From DATFPK01 sp035264885 (GTDB lineage: Bacteria; Actinomycetota; Thermoleophilia; Solirubrobacterales; 70-9): a DNA stretch of 18,807 nt. The stretch covers positions 1 to 18,807 of the forward strand of contig DATFPK010000036.1 of NCBI GenBank assembly GCA_035264885.1, written 5' to 3'. The position numbers and the translations under genes were made by a program. This document shows, in pieces, positions 1 to 7,275 of the stretch (positions are counted from its first letter, which is position 1; the number at the start of each line of letters is the position of its first letter). Below the pieces are notes generated by a model. It did no database searches. It had not been told where the DNA came from and worked only from the letters and a program-made list of their open reading frames with translations.

Positions 1-1
1 C

Positions 2-541
2 GATCAGCGGGGCATGCCGCGCCCGGTCAACTTCCCCGACGTGCCGAACTCGGCCGCGCGGCCCTGGGACGCGACCGACATGGGCGCCTTCGAGCTCCAG
101 ATCCCCCCGCCGCCGCCACCGCCCGCGGAATGCAACGCGACCGTGGTGACGAAGGAGGGGACCGCGGGGCCGGACGTGATCCGCGGCACCTCGAAGCGTG
201 ACGTGATCGCCGGGCACGGAGGCAACGACACGATTCTCGGCTTCGGCGGCAACGACTTGATCTGCGGCGAGGGCGGCAAGGACAAGGTGCTCGGCGGCCC
301 CGGCGCCGACGTGTTCTTCGGCGGCAAGGGCGCCGACAACATGAAGGGCGGTGGCGGCCCCGATTTCCTGCTGGGTGAGGCCGGCGGCGACACCCTCGCC
401 GGCGACGCCGGCAAGGACACGCTGCTCGGCGGCGGCGGCGGTGACAAGCTGTTCGGCGGCAAGGGCGCCGATGAGCTCAAGGGCGGCGGCGGCAGGGACA
501 AGCTCGTCGGCGGCGCCGGAAAGGACGTGGAAAAGCAATGA
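2..541 (+). CDS. C-terminal part of a secreted choice-of-anchor-Q / RTX-like repeat protein (5' end outside window)
   Basis: The reading frame is open from the window edge. Its first residues, DQRGMPRPVN, continue to DATDMGAFELQ, which matches the end of a choice-of-anchor-Q domain (compare TDARNVARPQ and CDIGAFERR in the next gene). The ATG at 14 is therefore probably internal and the gene starts upstream. After a polyproline linker comes about a dozen glycine/aspartate nonapeptide-like repeats of the GGxGxDxLx type, including the signature GGNDLICG, running almost to the stop. Such repeats bind calcium in RTX/hemolysin-type proteins. Many positions here carry Lys (GGKGAD, GGKDKV), which is unusual for classical RTX toxins. 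The role is probably extracellular, as a surface or matrix protein; no enzymatic domain is visible. The stop overlaps the next start as ATGA, so the two paralogues are probably co-translated. Confidence 0.85.
   Translation, partial: DQRGMPRPVNFPDVPNSAARPWDATDMGAFELQIPPPPPPPAECNATVVTKEGTAGPDVIRGTSKRDVIAGHGGNDTILGFGGNDLICGEGGKDKVLGGPGADVFFGGKGADNMKGGGGPDFLLGEAGGDTLAGDAGKDTLLGGGGGDKLFGGKGADELKGGGGRDKLVGGAGKDVEKQ
164..535 (+). repeat. RTX-like Gly-Asp nonapeptide repeat tract, copy 1
   Basis: In-frame tandem degenerate 27-bp units encode GGxGxDxLx-type nonapeptides, about twelve of them, with Asp at the calcium-ligand position throughout. The DNA copies are diverged, so this is protein-level repetition and not a fresh expansion. 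Confidence 0.8.
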
Positions 542-1992
542 GGACCCGGATCCCGATCCCCCTGGGCGTGATGCTCGCGCTCCTCTGCCCCGCCACGGCA
601 TCGGCGGCGACGATCAACGTCACCACCACGGTCGACCAGTACAACACGGGTCCTGCGAACTGCTCGCTGCGCGAGGCGGAAACCGCCTCGGACACCGATG
701 CATCCTTCGGCGGGTGCACTGCCGGGACCCCCGGCGCCGACCAGATCAACCTGCCGTCGGGTACCTACACGCTCGCGATCGGGGGCCCGCTCGACGACGC
801 GAACGAGAAGGGCGACATCGACATCAACGACTCGATGACCTTCGTAGGTCAGGGCAAGGTGATCATCGACGGCGGCGGCCTCGACCGCGTCTTCCATGGA
901 GTCGGGACCGGCGCCAACGTCGGGTTCCGCAACCTCACGATCCGCAACGGGCGGACGACTGGCATGGCCGACTTCAACGGCGGCGGCATCCTCAACGCGG
1001 TTCCGACGATGACGCTCGAAAACGTCACCCTGACCGGCAACTCCGCCGTGGTCGGCGGCGGCGGGATCGCGACCTACGCCCCGCTCAGGTTGAACAACGT
1101 GACGATCAGCGGCAACCGCTCCGATCAGGACGGTGGCGGCCTCTACGCGACCGGCGGCGGCAGCAGCGTTCAGACGCGGATGAACAACGTGACGATCGCC
1201 GGCAACACGGCCGATGCGAACGCGAGCGGCGACGGTGACGGGGGAGGCGTCTGGGCGATGGATCCCGTGTTCCTGCGCAATACGTTGATCGGCGACAACG
1301 TCGACTCCACTGCCGCGCCCGGCAATCAGTTCCCCGACTGCTACACCCCGGCGCCGGTCCTGCAGTCCGAGGGGTACAACCTGCTCGAGAACCCCGGCGC
1401 CTCGTGCCAGTTCGTGGGCGGCGCCCAAACCGGTGACCTCAGCGGCCAGGACCCGCAGCTCGCCCCGCTGGCCGACAACGGCGGGCCGGTCTTGACGCAC
1501 GCGATCGCCCAGACCAGCCCGGCCCTCAACGCGGGCAGCCCCGGCGGTGCCAGCGCCTGCCTCCCGACCGACGCGCGGAACGTGGCCCGGCCGCAGCAGG
1601 GGCGCTGCGACATCGGTGCCTTCGAGCGGCGCCAGAACGAGGGCGCCGGGGCGAGCGGGAAGTGCGCGGGGAAAAAGGCCACCCGAGTCGGCACCCCCCG
1701 TCGCGACGTCATCCGCGGGACCCCGCGGCGCGACGTCATCGTCGCGCTCGGCGGCAACGACGTCGTCCGCGGTCTCGGCGGCAACGACCTGATCTGCGGC
1801 GGCAAGGGCAAGGACAAGCTGATCGGCGGCGCCGGCAAGGACCGGCTGCTCGGGCAGGCCGGCAACGACCTCCTCAAGGGAGGCAGCGGCCGCGACGCGC
1901 TGGTCGGCGGCCCTGGCCGGGACCGGCTCTTCGGCGGCGGCGGCCTCGACAAGCTCGCCGGCGGGCCCGGCAGGGACATCCAGAGGCAGTAG
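538..1992 (+). CDS. Secreted CSLREA-domain, choice-of-anchor-Q protein with RTX-like C-terminal repeats
   Basis: This 484-residue exported protein starts at the ATG overlapping the previous stop. Residues 1-23 form a Sec signal peptide (RTRIPIP, hydrophobic core, ASA|AT cleavage site). The mature N-terminus has the CSLREA motif (NCSLREAE, about 41-48). The middle (about 95-285) has recurrent 'NVTISGN' and 'NNVTIAGN' rungs typical of a right-handed parallel beta-helix. Residues about 285-368 form a choice-of-anchor-Q domain ending in CDIGAFERR. About nine Gly/Asp RTX-like repeats follow (about 385-482). Known family members are cell-surface or secreted proteins of unknown ligand. The Sec signal means export is not by the type I pathway of classical RTX proteins, and none of its genes is seen here. 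It is a paralogue of the gene before it. The substrate or partner cannot be named. Confidence 0.9.
   Translation: MRTRIPIPLGVMLALLCPATASAATINVTTTVDQYNTGPANCSLREAETASDTDASFGGCTAGTPGADQINLPSGTYTLAIGGPLDDANEKGDIDINDSMTFVGQGKVIIDGGGLDRVFHGVGTGANVGFRNLTIRNGRTTGMADFNGGGILNAVPTMTLENVTLTGNSAVVGGGGIATYAPLRLNNVTISGNRSDQDGGGLYATGGGSSVQTRMNNVTIAGNTADANASGDGDGGGVWAMDPVFLRNTLIGDNVDSTAAPGNQFPDCYTPAPVLQSEGYNLLENPGASCQFVGGAQTGDLSGQDPQLAPLADNGGPVLTHAIAQTSPALNAGSPGGASACLPTDARNVARPQQGRCDIGAFERRQNEGAGASGKCAGKKATRVGTPRRDVIRGTPRRDVIVALGGNDVVRGLGGNDLICGGKGKDKLIGGAGKDRLLGQAGNDLLKGGSGRDALVGGPGRDRLFGGGGLDKLAGGPGRDIQRQ
1687..1983 (+). repeat. RTX-like Gly-Asp nonapeptide repeat tract, copy 2
   Basis: In-frame repeats encode TPRRDVIRG-type units and then GGxGxDxLx-type units, including GGNDLICGG, at the extreme C-terminus of the CSLREA protein. 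They parallel the tract of the preceding paralogue in order and composition. Confidence 0.8.
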
Positions 1993-2004
1993 GCCCGCCT
2001 CACG

Positions 2005-2122
2005 GCGCTGCGGGTTTCCCGCGGAAAGTCCCGTAGGGACCACCGACGGCGGCTCCCCGGACCGTCCGTACCCTGAAGCACAGACTTCTCCTCGACGGCA
2101 AGCACTGGTCCCAGCCATGAGA
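2005..2122 (+). other. Structured 3' untranslated stretch, possible small RNA
   Basis: This lies between the CSLREA stop and a terminator hairpin. Two perfect short hairpins sit close together: GCGGG-TTT-CCCGC (2010-2022) and GTCCC-GTA-GGGAC (2028-2040). Downstream, GACGG (about 2044-2048) can pair with CCGTC (2062-2066), as an alternative or addition. No reading frame and no known RNA family was recognised. It could be a 3' UTR or a processed sRNA ending at the terminator at 2123. Confidence 0.3.
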
Positions 2123-2144
2123 CGCCCGCCCCGCGCGGGCGTTT
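2123..2144 (+). terminator. Rho-independent terminator after the two surface-protein genes
   Basis: A 7-bp stem CGCCCGC / GCGGGCG (2123-2129 and 2135-2141) with a 5-nt loop is followed by TTTCTC. It ends the transcript of the two upstream genes and lies upstream of the oxidoreductase promoter. Confidence 0.65.
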
Positions 2145-2179
2145 CTCGTTCCGGCGGTCGACGCAACTCACCGATCCCC

Positions 2180-2208
2180 TTGCCGCGGGTGCTCCAGGGT
2201 GTTAGACC
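2180..2208 (+). promoter_or_regulatory. Probable sigma70-type promoter for the FAD oxidoreductase
   Basis: TTGCCG (2180-2185) and TAGACC (2203-2208) are separated by exactly 17 nt. The expected start point is about 2215, giving a short leader of roughly 30 nt that contains the ribosome-binding site AGAGGAG (2235-2241). The -10 lacks the final T of TANNNT. Confidence 0.45.
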
Positions 2209-2245
2209 ACCAATAGGGGAGTCCCAGCACCGACAGAGGAGTCCG

Positions 2246-3640
2246 ATGTCCCGCAACGGTCACCACCCGGCCGCCTTCTCCGTACTGCGTGACGGCTTCG
2301 GCGGCGCGATCCACCGCCCCGAGGACCCCGGCTACGAGGACGCCCGGTCGATCTTCAACTCGATGATCGAGAAGCGGCCCTCGCTGATCGCCCAGGTCAG
2401 CGGCGCCGACGACATCCGCCAGGCGCTCGCCTTCGCCGGCGACAACGACCTCGAGGTCGCGGTCCGCGGCGGCGGCCACAGCGTCGCCGGCGCCTGCCTC
2501 ACCGACGGGGGTGTGACGATCGACCTGCGGCGGATGAACAACGTGACCGTCGACCCGCCGGCGAAGACCGCGACCGCGCAGGGCGGGGCGCTCTGGGCCG
2601 ACTTCGACCGCGCGACCCAGCCCCACAACCTGATGGCCCCCGGCGGCCGCGTCTCGACCACCGGCGTCGCCGGACTGACCCTGGGCGGCGGCTCCTGCTG
2701 GCTCGAGCGCAGGTTCGGGATGGCCTGCGACAACCTGGTCTCGGTCGAGCTGATCACGGCCGACGGCCGCGCCGTTTGCGCCTCCGAGGACGAGAACCAG
2801 GAGCTGTTCTGGGCGCTGCACGGCGGCGGCGGCAACTTCGGCATCGCCACCGAGCTGACCTTCCGACTCCACGACCTGCCGGCGGCGACGTTCGGCCTGC
2901 TGGTCTGGCCGGCGGAGGCGGGGCCGGAGGTCAACCGGGCCTATCGGGAGCTGCTCGCGCACGCGCCGGAAGAGCTCGGCGGGTGTGCGCTCTACACCAG
3001 CGGGCCGCCCGCGGAGTTCGTCCCCGAGCACCTCCAGAACGAGCTGGTCTGCATGCCGGTCGTCTACTACGCGGGACCCGAGGCCGAGGCGCGCGAGGTC
3101 GTGGCGCCGCTGCTGGCGCTCGAGCCCGCCGGGGTGCTCCTCGCCGAGATGCCCTACGCCGACATGCAGTGTGCGATCGACGACCCGCCGGGCTACCGCA
3201 ACTGGTGGTCGGCCGAGTACCTGCCGGAGCTCAGCGACGAGGCGCTCGGCGCCTACGACGCGCGGTCGGCCCAGATGCCGGTGCCATCACCGAGCCTGCA
3301 CACGGCCATGCCGCTCGGCGGCGCGGTCACGCGCAACGCCGACCTGTCGCCGCTGGCGTTCCGGCGCGAGGCGAAGTGGACGATCCACCCGCTGGCGCTG
3401 TGGGAGGACCCCGCCGATGATGAGCAGGCGATCGGCTGGGCGCGCGGCGTGATCGGCGCGATGAAGCCCCACTCCCTCGGCGCCGTGTACCCGAACTTCA
3501 TCGGGGACGAGGGTCAGTCACGAGTCGCCGCCGCGTATGGGCCGGACAACTACCGCCGACTTGCGGAGGTAAAGGCCGAGTTCGATCCCGACGACGTCTT
3601 CCACCTGCACCACGGGATCGAGCCTCTGGCGCGGGTCTGA
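2246..3640 (+). CDS. FAD-binding oxidoreductase, berberine-bridge (BBE)-like
   Basis: This flavoenzyme of 464 residues is the usual size for bacterial BBE-like oxidases. The PCMH/FAD_binding_4 domain covers about 45-215. VRGGGHSVAG (73-82) carries His78, the expected covalent FAD attachment residue, followed by GGRVSTTGVAGLTLGGG. No Cys is seen where bicovalent members carry a second flavin link, so attachment is probably single. The C-terminal BBE segment is recognisable (YGPDNYRRL, then FDPDDVFHLHHGIEP). The start is the ATG preceded by AGAGGAG with a 4-nt gap; the open frame extends upstream to 2117, but that would read through a terminator and a promoter. Family members oxidise sugars, alkaloids or polyketide-derived alcohols, and the substrate here is unknown. 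Cys151 in GGGSCW, where Gly is common, is a local oddity. Confidence 0.92.
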   Translation: MSRNGHHPAAFSVLRDGFGGAIHRPEDPGYEDARSIFNSMIEKRPSLIAQVSGADDIRQALAFAGDNDLEVAVRGGGHSVAGACLTDGGVTIDLRRMNNVTVDPPAKTATAQGGALWADFDRATQPHNLMAPGGRVSTTGVAGLTLGGGSCWLERRFGMACDNLVSVELITADGRAVCASEDENQELFWALHGGGGNFGIATELTFRLHDLPAATFGLLVWPAEAGPEVNRAYRELLAHAPEELGGCALYTSGPPAEFVPEHLQNELVCMPVVYYAGPEAEAREVVAPLLALEPAGVLLAEMPYADMQCAIDDPPGYRNWWSAEYLPELSDEALGAYDARSAQMPVPSPSLHTAMPLGGAVTRNADLSPLAFRREAKWTIHPLALWEDPADDEQAIGWARGVIGAMKPHSLGAVYPNFIGDEGQSRVAAAYGPDNYRRLAEVKAEFDPDDVFHLHHGIEPLARV

Positions 3641-3703
3641 CGCGCGAGGCGGGTAGGCGACGCAGAGCGCGCCGCCGTCGATCGCGCCGGCCGCACCAGA
3701 AAC

Positions 3704-3739
3704 GCGAAGCGCCCGCCAAAAAGGCGGGCGCTTCGCTTT
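3704..3739. terminator. Strong bidirectional terminator between convergent genes
   Basis: A perfect 14-bp stem (GCGAAGCGCCCGCC at 3704-3717, its complement at 3723-3736) encloses an AAAAA loop. On the + strand it is followed by TTTC; on the - strand the stem is followed by GTTTC. It serves both the oxidoreductase and the convergent cold-shock gene. Confidence 0.85.
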
Positions 3740-3753
3740 CAAGGCCTGTCTTT

Positions 3754-3957
3754 CTAGACCGGCTGGACGCTCTGCGCCGAGGGGCCCTTCGGGCCGTCCT
3801 CGGACTCGTAGCTCACCTTGGCGCCCTCGGCGAGGGTGCGAAAGCCCTCGGACTGGATTGCGCTGTGGTGGACGAAAACGTCCTTGGACCCGTCGTCCGG
3901 CGTGATGAAGCCGTAGCCCTTCTCATCGCTGAACCACTTAACGGTTCCGGTTGGCAT
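3754..3957 (-). CDS. csp: Cold-shock domain protein (CspA family)
   Basis: This 67-residue single-domain protein has the usual length for CspA. It begins MPTGTVKWFSDEKGYGFI, with RNP1 (KGYGFI) and RNP2 (VFVHH) intact, and contains the typical aromatic residues (W8, F9, F17, F28). Csp proteins bind single-stranded RNA/DNA and act as RNA chaperones in the cytoplasm. The ATG is preceded on the - strand by GGAGG (3963-3967) with a 5-nt spacer, which fixes this start; a longer in-frame extension to 4086 has no family support. It converges on the oxidoreductase with a shared terminator. A long AT-poor region lies upstream, and no convincing promoter could be assigned on this strand. The general assignment is secure; the paralogue designation is not. 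Confidence 0.96.
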   Translation of the reverse strand: MPTGTVKWFSDEKGYGFITPDDGSKDVFVHHSAIQSEGFRTLAEGAKVSYESEDGPKGPSAQSVQPV

Positions 3958-4116
3958 CTGATCCTCCAAATGTCTCTTGTGCTGCAAACGCGGAGGCAAT
4001 GCCTGGGGCAATGGACCCGCCTGCGCCGAACACTTTTGCACCGGCCTTGCCGTAGCCGGCTTCGAACCGGGCCACCGTAGCACCACCTGCGGCCGCCGGA
4101 GGTGTCGATCTCGTAT

Positions 4117-4145
4117 TTGTGGGCGAACACGCGTTCTGCTAGAAT
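4117..4145 (+). promoter_or_regulatory. Sigma70-type promoter for the zinc-finger gene
   Basis: TTGTGG (4117-4122) and TAGAAT (4140-4145) have the ideal 17-nt spacing. This is the best promoter match in the window. The predicted start is near 4152, leaving a leader of about 180 nt before the GTG at 4331. Confidence 0.7.
4124..4137. promoter_or_regulatory. LexA (SOS)-box-like operator inside the promoter
   Basis: CGAAC-ACGC-GTTCT matches the actinobacterial/Gram-positive LexA consensus CGAAC-N4-GTTCG at nine of ten defined positions. It sits wholly between the -35 and -10 hexamers, where a bound repressor would block polymerase. That this organism's LexA uses this consensus is inferred, since lexA is not in the window. 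Confidence 0.6.
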
Positions 4146-4330
4146 CCTCCGTTCGCCGGGTGGTCCGTCCGCCGCCCGCGACAAGCTTCTCGTGCGGGGC
4201 GTCCGAAGGGGGCGCTGACGTGCGGCCGAAAGCACGAACTCAGGCTCGGCCGCCCGCGGACCCGCCGAGCACGACGGAAAGACATAAGCGCGCGAGGACA
4301 GCGCGGTGGATCTCAAGGAGAGACGTTTCA

Positions 4331-4690
4331 GTGGCTGAGAGAAGTTCCCGAACGACCCGACGGGCCAGCGGCGGAAGTGCGACCTGCAAGGGCTGCGGCG
4401 TATCCGTGCGCTGGATGGACGGCGCCAAGCACCGCGGGCTGCCTCCGACCTGGAAGAAGACCAAGACCGGCACCTACTGTCTCCTCTGCCGCCGCGAGCA
4501 GGCGGGCGAGAAGGCCGTGACCAAGGCCGGCGACGAGCTCAACCGCGAGGATCGCGCCAAGCTGCGGTCCGAGGCGATCATCGAGTTCGAGGTCCGGCGC
4601 GATCCGACCCGCGCCGACGGCGAGATCGCCAAGGCGGTCCGCTCCTCGGTCGCCGCGGTCGGCCGCGCCCGCAAGAAGATCGAGGCCTAG
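4331..4690 (+). CDS. Small zinc-finger protein with HTH-like C-terminus, putatively SOS-regulated
   Basis: This 119-residue basic protein of unrecognised family starts at a GTG preceded by AAGGAG (4315-4320) with a 10-nt spacer. Two CxxC knuckles, CKGC (Cys19, Cys22) and CLLC (Cys50, Cys53), probably bind one zinc; between them lies a basic, Trp-containing loop (RWMDGAKHRGLPPTWKK). The C-terminus (about 88-116, DPTRADGEIAKAVRSSVAAVGRARKKI) looks like a helix-turn-helix of the 'x-D-x-EIAxAx...x-x-VGRxRK' kind. Together these suggest DNA binding in the cytoplasm, which is inference. Its promoter carries a LexA-like box, so a role in or after DNA damage is plausible. It converges on the OsmC gene with only 4 bp between stops; a small hairpin GAGGC/GCCTC spans both stop codons. 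Confidence 0.8.
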   Translation: MAERSSRTTRRASGGSATCKGCGVSVRWMDGAKHRGLPPTWKKTKTGTYCLLCRREQAGEKAVTKAGDELNREDRAKLRSEAIIEFEVRRDPTRADGEIAKAVRSSVAAVGRARKKIEA

Positions 4691-4694
4691 CGCC

Positions 4695-5123
4695 TCACTT
4701 GAGCAGCTCGGCGTCGAGATCGATCTCGACGCCGGCCAGGGCCCGCGAGACGGGGCAGTTCTTCTTCGCCTCCTCGGCGATCCGGCGGAAGTCGCGGTTG
4801 CCGATGTCCGCCACCTTGCCGGTGGCCGCCAGCTCGACCTTGGTGATCCCGATCCCCTCGGGCTTCTTGCCGAGGTGGACCCGGGCCCGCGTCTCGATCC
4901 ACTCGGGTTCGTAGCCCTCCCGGCCGAGCGCCCCCGAGAACGCCATCGAGAAGCACCCGGCGTGGGCGGCGCCGATCAGCTCCTCCGGGTTCGTCCCCTC
5001 CTCGTCGCCGAACCTCGACCTGGCCGTGAAGGTCCCGTCGAAGGCGCCGCTGCCGGTCACCATGCGGCCGTCGCCGTCCCGAAGGCTGCCCTGCCAGCGC
5101 GCGTCGGCGGTCCTCACTGCCAT
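4695..5123 (-). CDS. osmC: OsmC-family peroxiredoxin-like protein
   Basis: This 142-residue protein matches OsmC in length and layout: it begins MAVRTADARWQGSLRDGDG and then has the TNPEELIGAAHAGCFSMA block. The two redox cysteines of the family are present: Cys57 in AGCFSM and Cys123 in KNCPVSRAL. Glu48 of the 'NPEEL' segment is also present. OsmC enzymes reduce organic hydroperoxides in the cytoplasm using these thiols. The ATG is preceded on the - strand by GAGGAGGG (5128-5135) with a 4-nt gap. It diverges from the hydroxyacyl-CoA dehydrogenase gene across 140 bp. OsmC rather than Ohr is chosen from the sequence around the cysteines; the subclass is moderately certain. Confidence 0.93.
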   Translation of the reverse strand: MAVRTADARWQGSLRDGDGRMVTGSGAFDGTFTARSRFGDEEGTNPEELIGAAHAGCFSMAFSGALGREGYEPEWIETRARVHLGKKPEGIGITKVELAATGKVADIGNRDFRRIAEEAKKNCPVSRALAGVEIDLDAELLK

Positions 5124-5263
5124 CCGTCCCTCCTCGTCTCGGTCTGCGTGGGCCGAACGCTACCCATCGGGGCGAGGCGCGCCGCGGGGCTGGGCTCGGA
5201 TAGCCTCCGCGCCCGCGGCCCAGGCCGCCTTCCCAAGCCATACTCCGGAGGTTCCAGAGAAGC
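5124..5263. promoter_or_regulatory. Divergent promoter region of osmC and the dehydrogenase/hydratase gene
   Basis: Possible -10 elements are TAGCGT on the - strand (5162-5157), about 34 nt upstream of osmC, and TAGCCT on the + strand (5201-5206), about 57 nt upstream of the dehydrogenase. Neither has a recognisable -35 at 17 nt. The + gene has GGAGG at 5247-5251, 12 nt before its ATG, and a closer AGAGAAG. Confidence 0.3.
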
Positions 5264-7264
5264 ATGTTCGTGTTCAAGGCCGCAGTGGTCGGCGGCGGCG
5301 TCATGGGCGGCGAGATCGCGCAGACGATCGCCGCGGCCGACGTCCCCGTCGTCGTCAAGGACATCGACCAGAAGTTCGTCGATGCCGCGCTCGAGAAGGC
5401 GCGCGAGGTCACCGAGGGACAGCTCGGCTCGCTGGTCAAGAAGGAGAAGCTGACCCAGGAGCAGGCCGACGCCCGGCTGGAGGAGGTGACGGGCCTGATC
5501 ACCGGCGCCACCAGCTACGAGGGCTTCGGCGACGTCGACTTCGTGGTCGAGGCGGTGCCGGAGAAGATGGAGATCAAGCAGGTGGTCTTCCGCGAGCTCG
5601 ACGAGGTCACCCCGGGGCACGCGATCCTCTCCTCCAACACCTCCTCGCTGTCGATCACCGACATGGGGGAGGCGACGCTGCGGCCCGACAAGGTCGTCGG
5701 CTTCCACTTCTTCTACCCGGCCTCGGTCATGCCGCTGGTCGAGGTCGTGACTGGCGAGGACACCTCGCCCGAGACCGCCCAGGCCGCCTACAACTTCGCC
5801 CAGGCGATCAAGAAGCAGCCGATCACCTGCGGCGAGGTCCCGGGCTTCGTCGTCAACCGGATCCTGATCTCCGCCGTCTCGGAGATCTGGCGCGCCCAGG
5901 AGGAGCGCGGCCTCGCGATCAAGAAGATCGACGAAGGCGTCGGCGCCGCCAACGTCGCCCCGATGGGCCCCTTCTTCCTGGCCAACCTGCTCGGCCTCGA
6001 CACCTCCCTGCACACGGCCGAGCACCTGCATGAGTCCTACGGCGACTCCTTCTACGTCCACCAGGGGATGAAGCGGCTCGTCTCCGAGGGCAACCTCGGC
6101 GCCAAGTCGGGGAGCGGCTTCTACGACGCCGAGGGAAACCCGCAGGTCGAGGGCGACGCCGACGCGGACGCCGACGAGCTCGCCGACCTCTTCGTCTGCA
6201 AGGCGCTGGTCGAGGCCTGCCTGCTCGTCGAGGAGGGCGTCGCCTCGGTCCGTGACATCGACGTCGGCCTCATGGCCGGCGCCGGCATGGACCCGCGGAG
6301 GGGCCTGTTCCCGCCGTTCTGGAAGGCCGATCTCGAGGGCCTCGACAAGATGCTCGAGAAGATCGAGGGGCTGGAGGAGCGCCACGGTGAGCGCTTTGCC
6401 CCGCCCACCCTGCTCAAGCGGCTGGTCAACCAGGGCCGGCTCGGCCTCTCCTCCGGCCAGGGGTTCTATCCCTACCCGCAGGCCGACGAGGGCGACCAGC
6501 CGGAGAAGGTCAAGCTCGAGACGCGCGGGAACGTCGCGATCGCCTGGCTCGTCAACCCGCCGATGAACGCGGTGTCGCCGGACGTCATCCGGGACCTGAA
6601 GACCGTCTGGGAGAGGGTCAAGTCCGCCGAGGAGATCGGCGCGCTGGTGATCGCCTCCTCGATCCCGGTCGTCTTCTCGGCCGGCGCCCACATCAAGGCC
6701 TTCACGTCGATGGACGAGGAGGGCGGTGCCGACCTGATCCACACCGGCCACGCGCTCCTGCGCGAGCTGGGGACCGAGCGGGTGGTGACGATCGCCGCGG
6801 TCAACGCGCTCGCCTTCGGCGGCGGCAACGAGGTCGCGATGTCCTGCGACTTCCGGATCGCGGCCGAGGCCGCGGTCTTCGGCCAGCCGGAGATCAAGCT
6901 CGGGATCATCCCCGGCTTCGGCGGGACCCAGCGCCTGCCCCGGCTGGTCGGGGGGTCGCGGGCGCTCGAGCTCAACCTGGTCGGCGACGCGATCGACTCC
7001 GGACAGGCGCTCGAGGACGGCCTCGTCAACCGGGTCGTCCCCGACCACGAGCTGTTCGAGACGGCGTTGGCCTGGGGCCGCAAGCTGGCCGGCCAGGCGC
7101 CGCTCGCGGTCGGCCAGATCAAGCAGGTCTCCCACAAGGGCGACCTCGACGAGGGCATCGAGGCCGAGAAGGCCGGCTTCGCGGCGGCGTTCCAGACCGA
7201 GGACGCGAAGGAAGGGATCAGCGCCTTCCTCGGCAAGCGGACGCCGAAGTGGTCGGGTCGCTAG
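5264..7264 (+). CDS. Fused 3-hydroxyacyl-CoA dehydrogenase / enoyl-CoA hydratase
   Basis: This 666-residue bifunctional beta-oxidation enzyme has the dehydrogenase first and the hydratase last, the order of Bacillus FadN and archaeal fusions and opposite to E. coli FadB/FadJ. Dehydrogenase: Rossmann motif GGGVMG (10-15), SSNTSS (123-128), catalytic His148 in HFFYPA, Glu160, VVNRI (197-201). A second dehydrogenase C-terminal repeat spans about 300-405 (GLSSGQGFYPYP). Hydratase about 418-660: oxyanion loop SAGAHIK (472-478), Glu523 in GGGNEVAMSCD and Glu543 in FGQPEIKLG, both catalytic glutamates present. His476 replaces the usual Asp of 'GADIK'. It converts enoyl-CoA via 3-hydroxyacyl-CoA to 3-ketoacyl-CoA with NAD. 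No thiolase gene is adjacent. Chain-length preference cannot be read from the sequence. Confidence 0.95.
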   Translation: MFVFKAAVVGGGVMGGEIAQTIAAADVPVVVKDIDQKFVDAALEKAREVTEGQLGSLVKKEKLTQEQADARLEEVTGLITGATSYEGFGDVDFVVEAVPEKMEIKQVVFRELDEVTPGHAILSSNTSSLSITDMGEATLRPDKVVGFHFFYPASVMPLVEVVTGEDTSPETAQAAYNFAQAIKKQPITCGEVPGFVVNRILISAVSEIWRAQEERGLAIKKIDEGVGAANVAPMGPFFLANLLGLDTSLHTAEHLHESYGDSFYVHQGMKRLVSEGNLGAKSGSGFYDAEGNPQVEGDADADADELADLFVCKALVEACLLVEEGVASVRDIDVGLMAGAGMDPRRGLFPPFWKADLEGLDKMLEKIEGLEERHGERFAPPTLLKRLVNQGRLGLSSGQGFYPYPQADEGDQPEKVKLETRGNVAIAWLVNPPMNAVSPDVIRDLKTVWERVKSAEEIGALVIASSIPVVFSAGAHIKAFTSMDEEGGADLIHTGHALLRELGTERVVTIAAVNALAFGGGNEVAMSCDFRIAAEAAVFGQPEIKLGIIPGFGGTQRLPRLVGGSRALELNLVGDAIDSGQALEDGLVNRVVPDHELFETALAWGRKLAGQAPLAVGQIKQVSHKGDLDEGIEAEKAGFAAAFQTEDAKEGISAFLGKRTPKWSGR

Positions 7265-7275
7265 ACCGAGACGAA

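Larger units (their letters stand above)
3958..4330. other. Divergent intergenic region between cold-shock and zinc-finger genes
   Basis: This 373-bp gap lies between two divergently transcribed genes. It holds the + strand promoter with the LexA-like box (4117-4145) and about 180 nt of leader before the zinc-finger gene. The leader has a small hairpin CGTGC / GCACG (about 4219-4236) but no recognised riboswitch. On the - strand side only the csp ribosome-binding site is identifiable. No additional gene was found. Confidence 0.6.

Noticed and set aside
164..535. CRISPR-like or satellite repeat in the Gly-Asp tract
   Set aside because: The 27-bp units are degenerate, contiguous, in frame and without spacers; they are protein repeats.
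2117..2245. N-terminal extension of the FAD oxidoreductase
   Set aside because: It would translate a terminator hairpin and the promoter; a ribosome-binding site supports the ATG at 2246.
4..2256. Very long open frame on the - strand opposite the surface-protein genes
   Set aside because: Arg/Pro/Val-biased low-complexity translation with no domain; the + strand frames carry signal peptide, CSLREA and repeat motifs. It is a by-product of high GC.
4056..4070. tRNA T-arm-like CCGG-CTTCGAA-CCGG on either strand
   Set aside because: No matching acceptor stem or anticodon arm at the required distance; it is a chance palindrome.
3977..4330. Upstream extension of the zinc-finger frame
   Set aside because: It would overlap the promoter and LexA-like box; the GTG at 4331 follows an AAGGAG.
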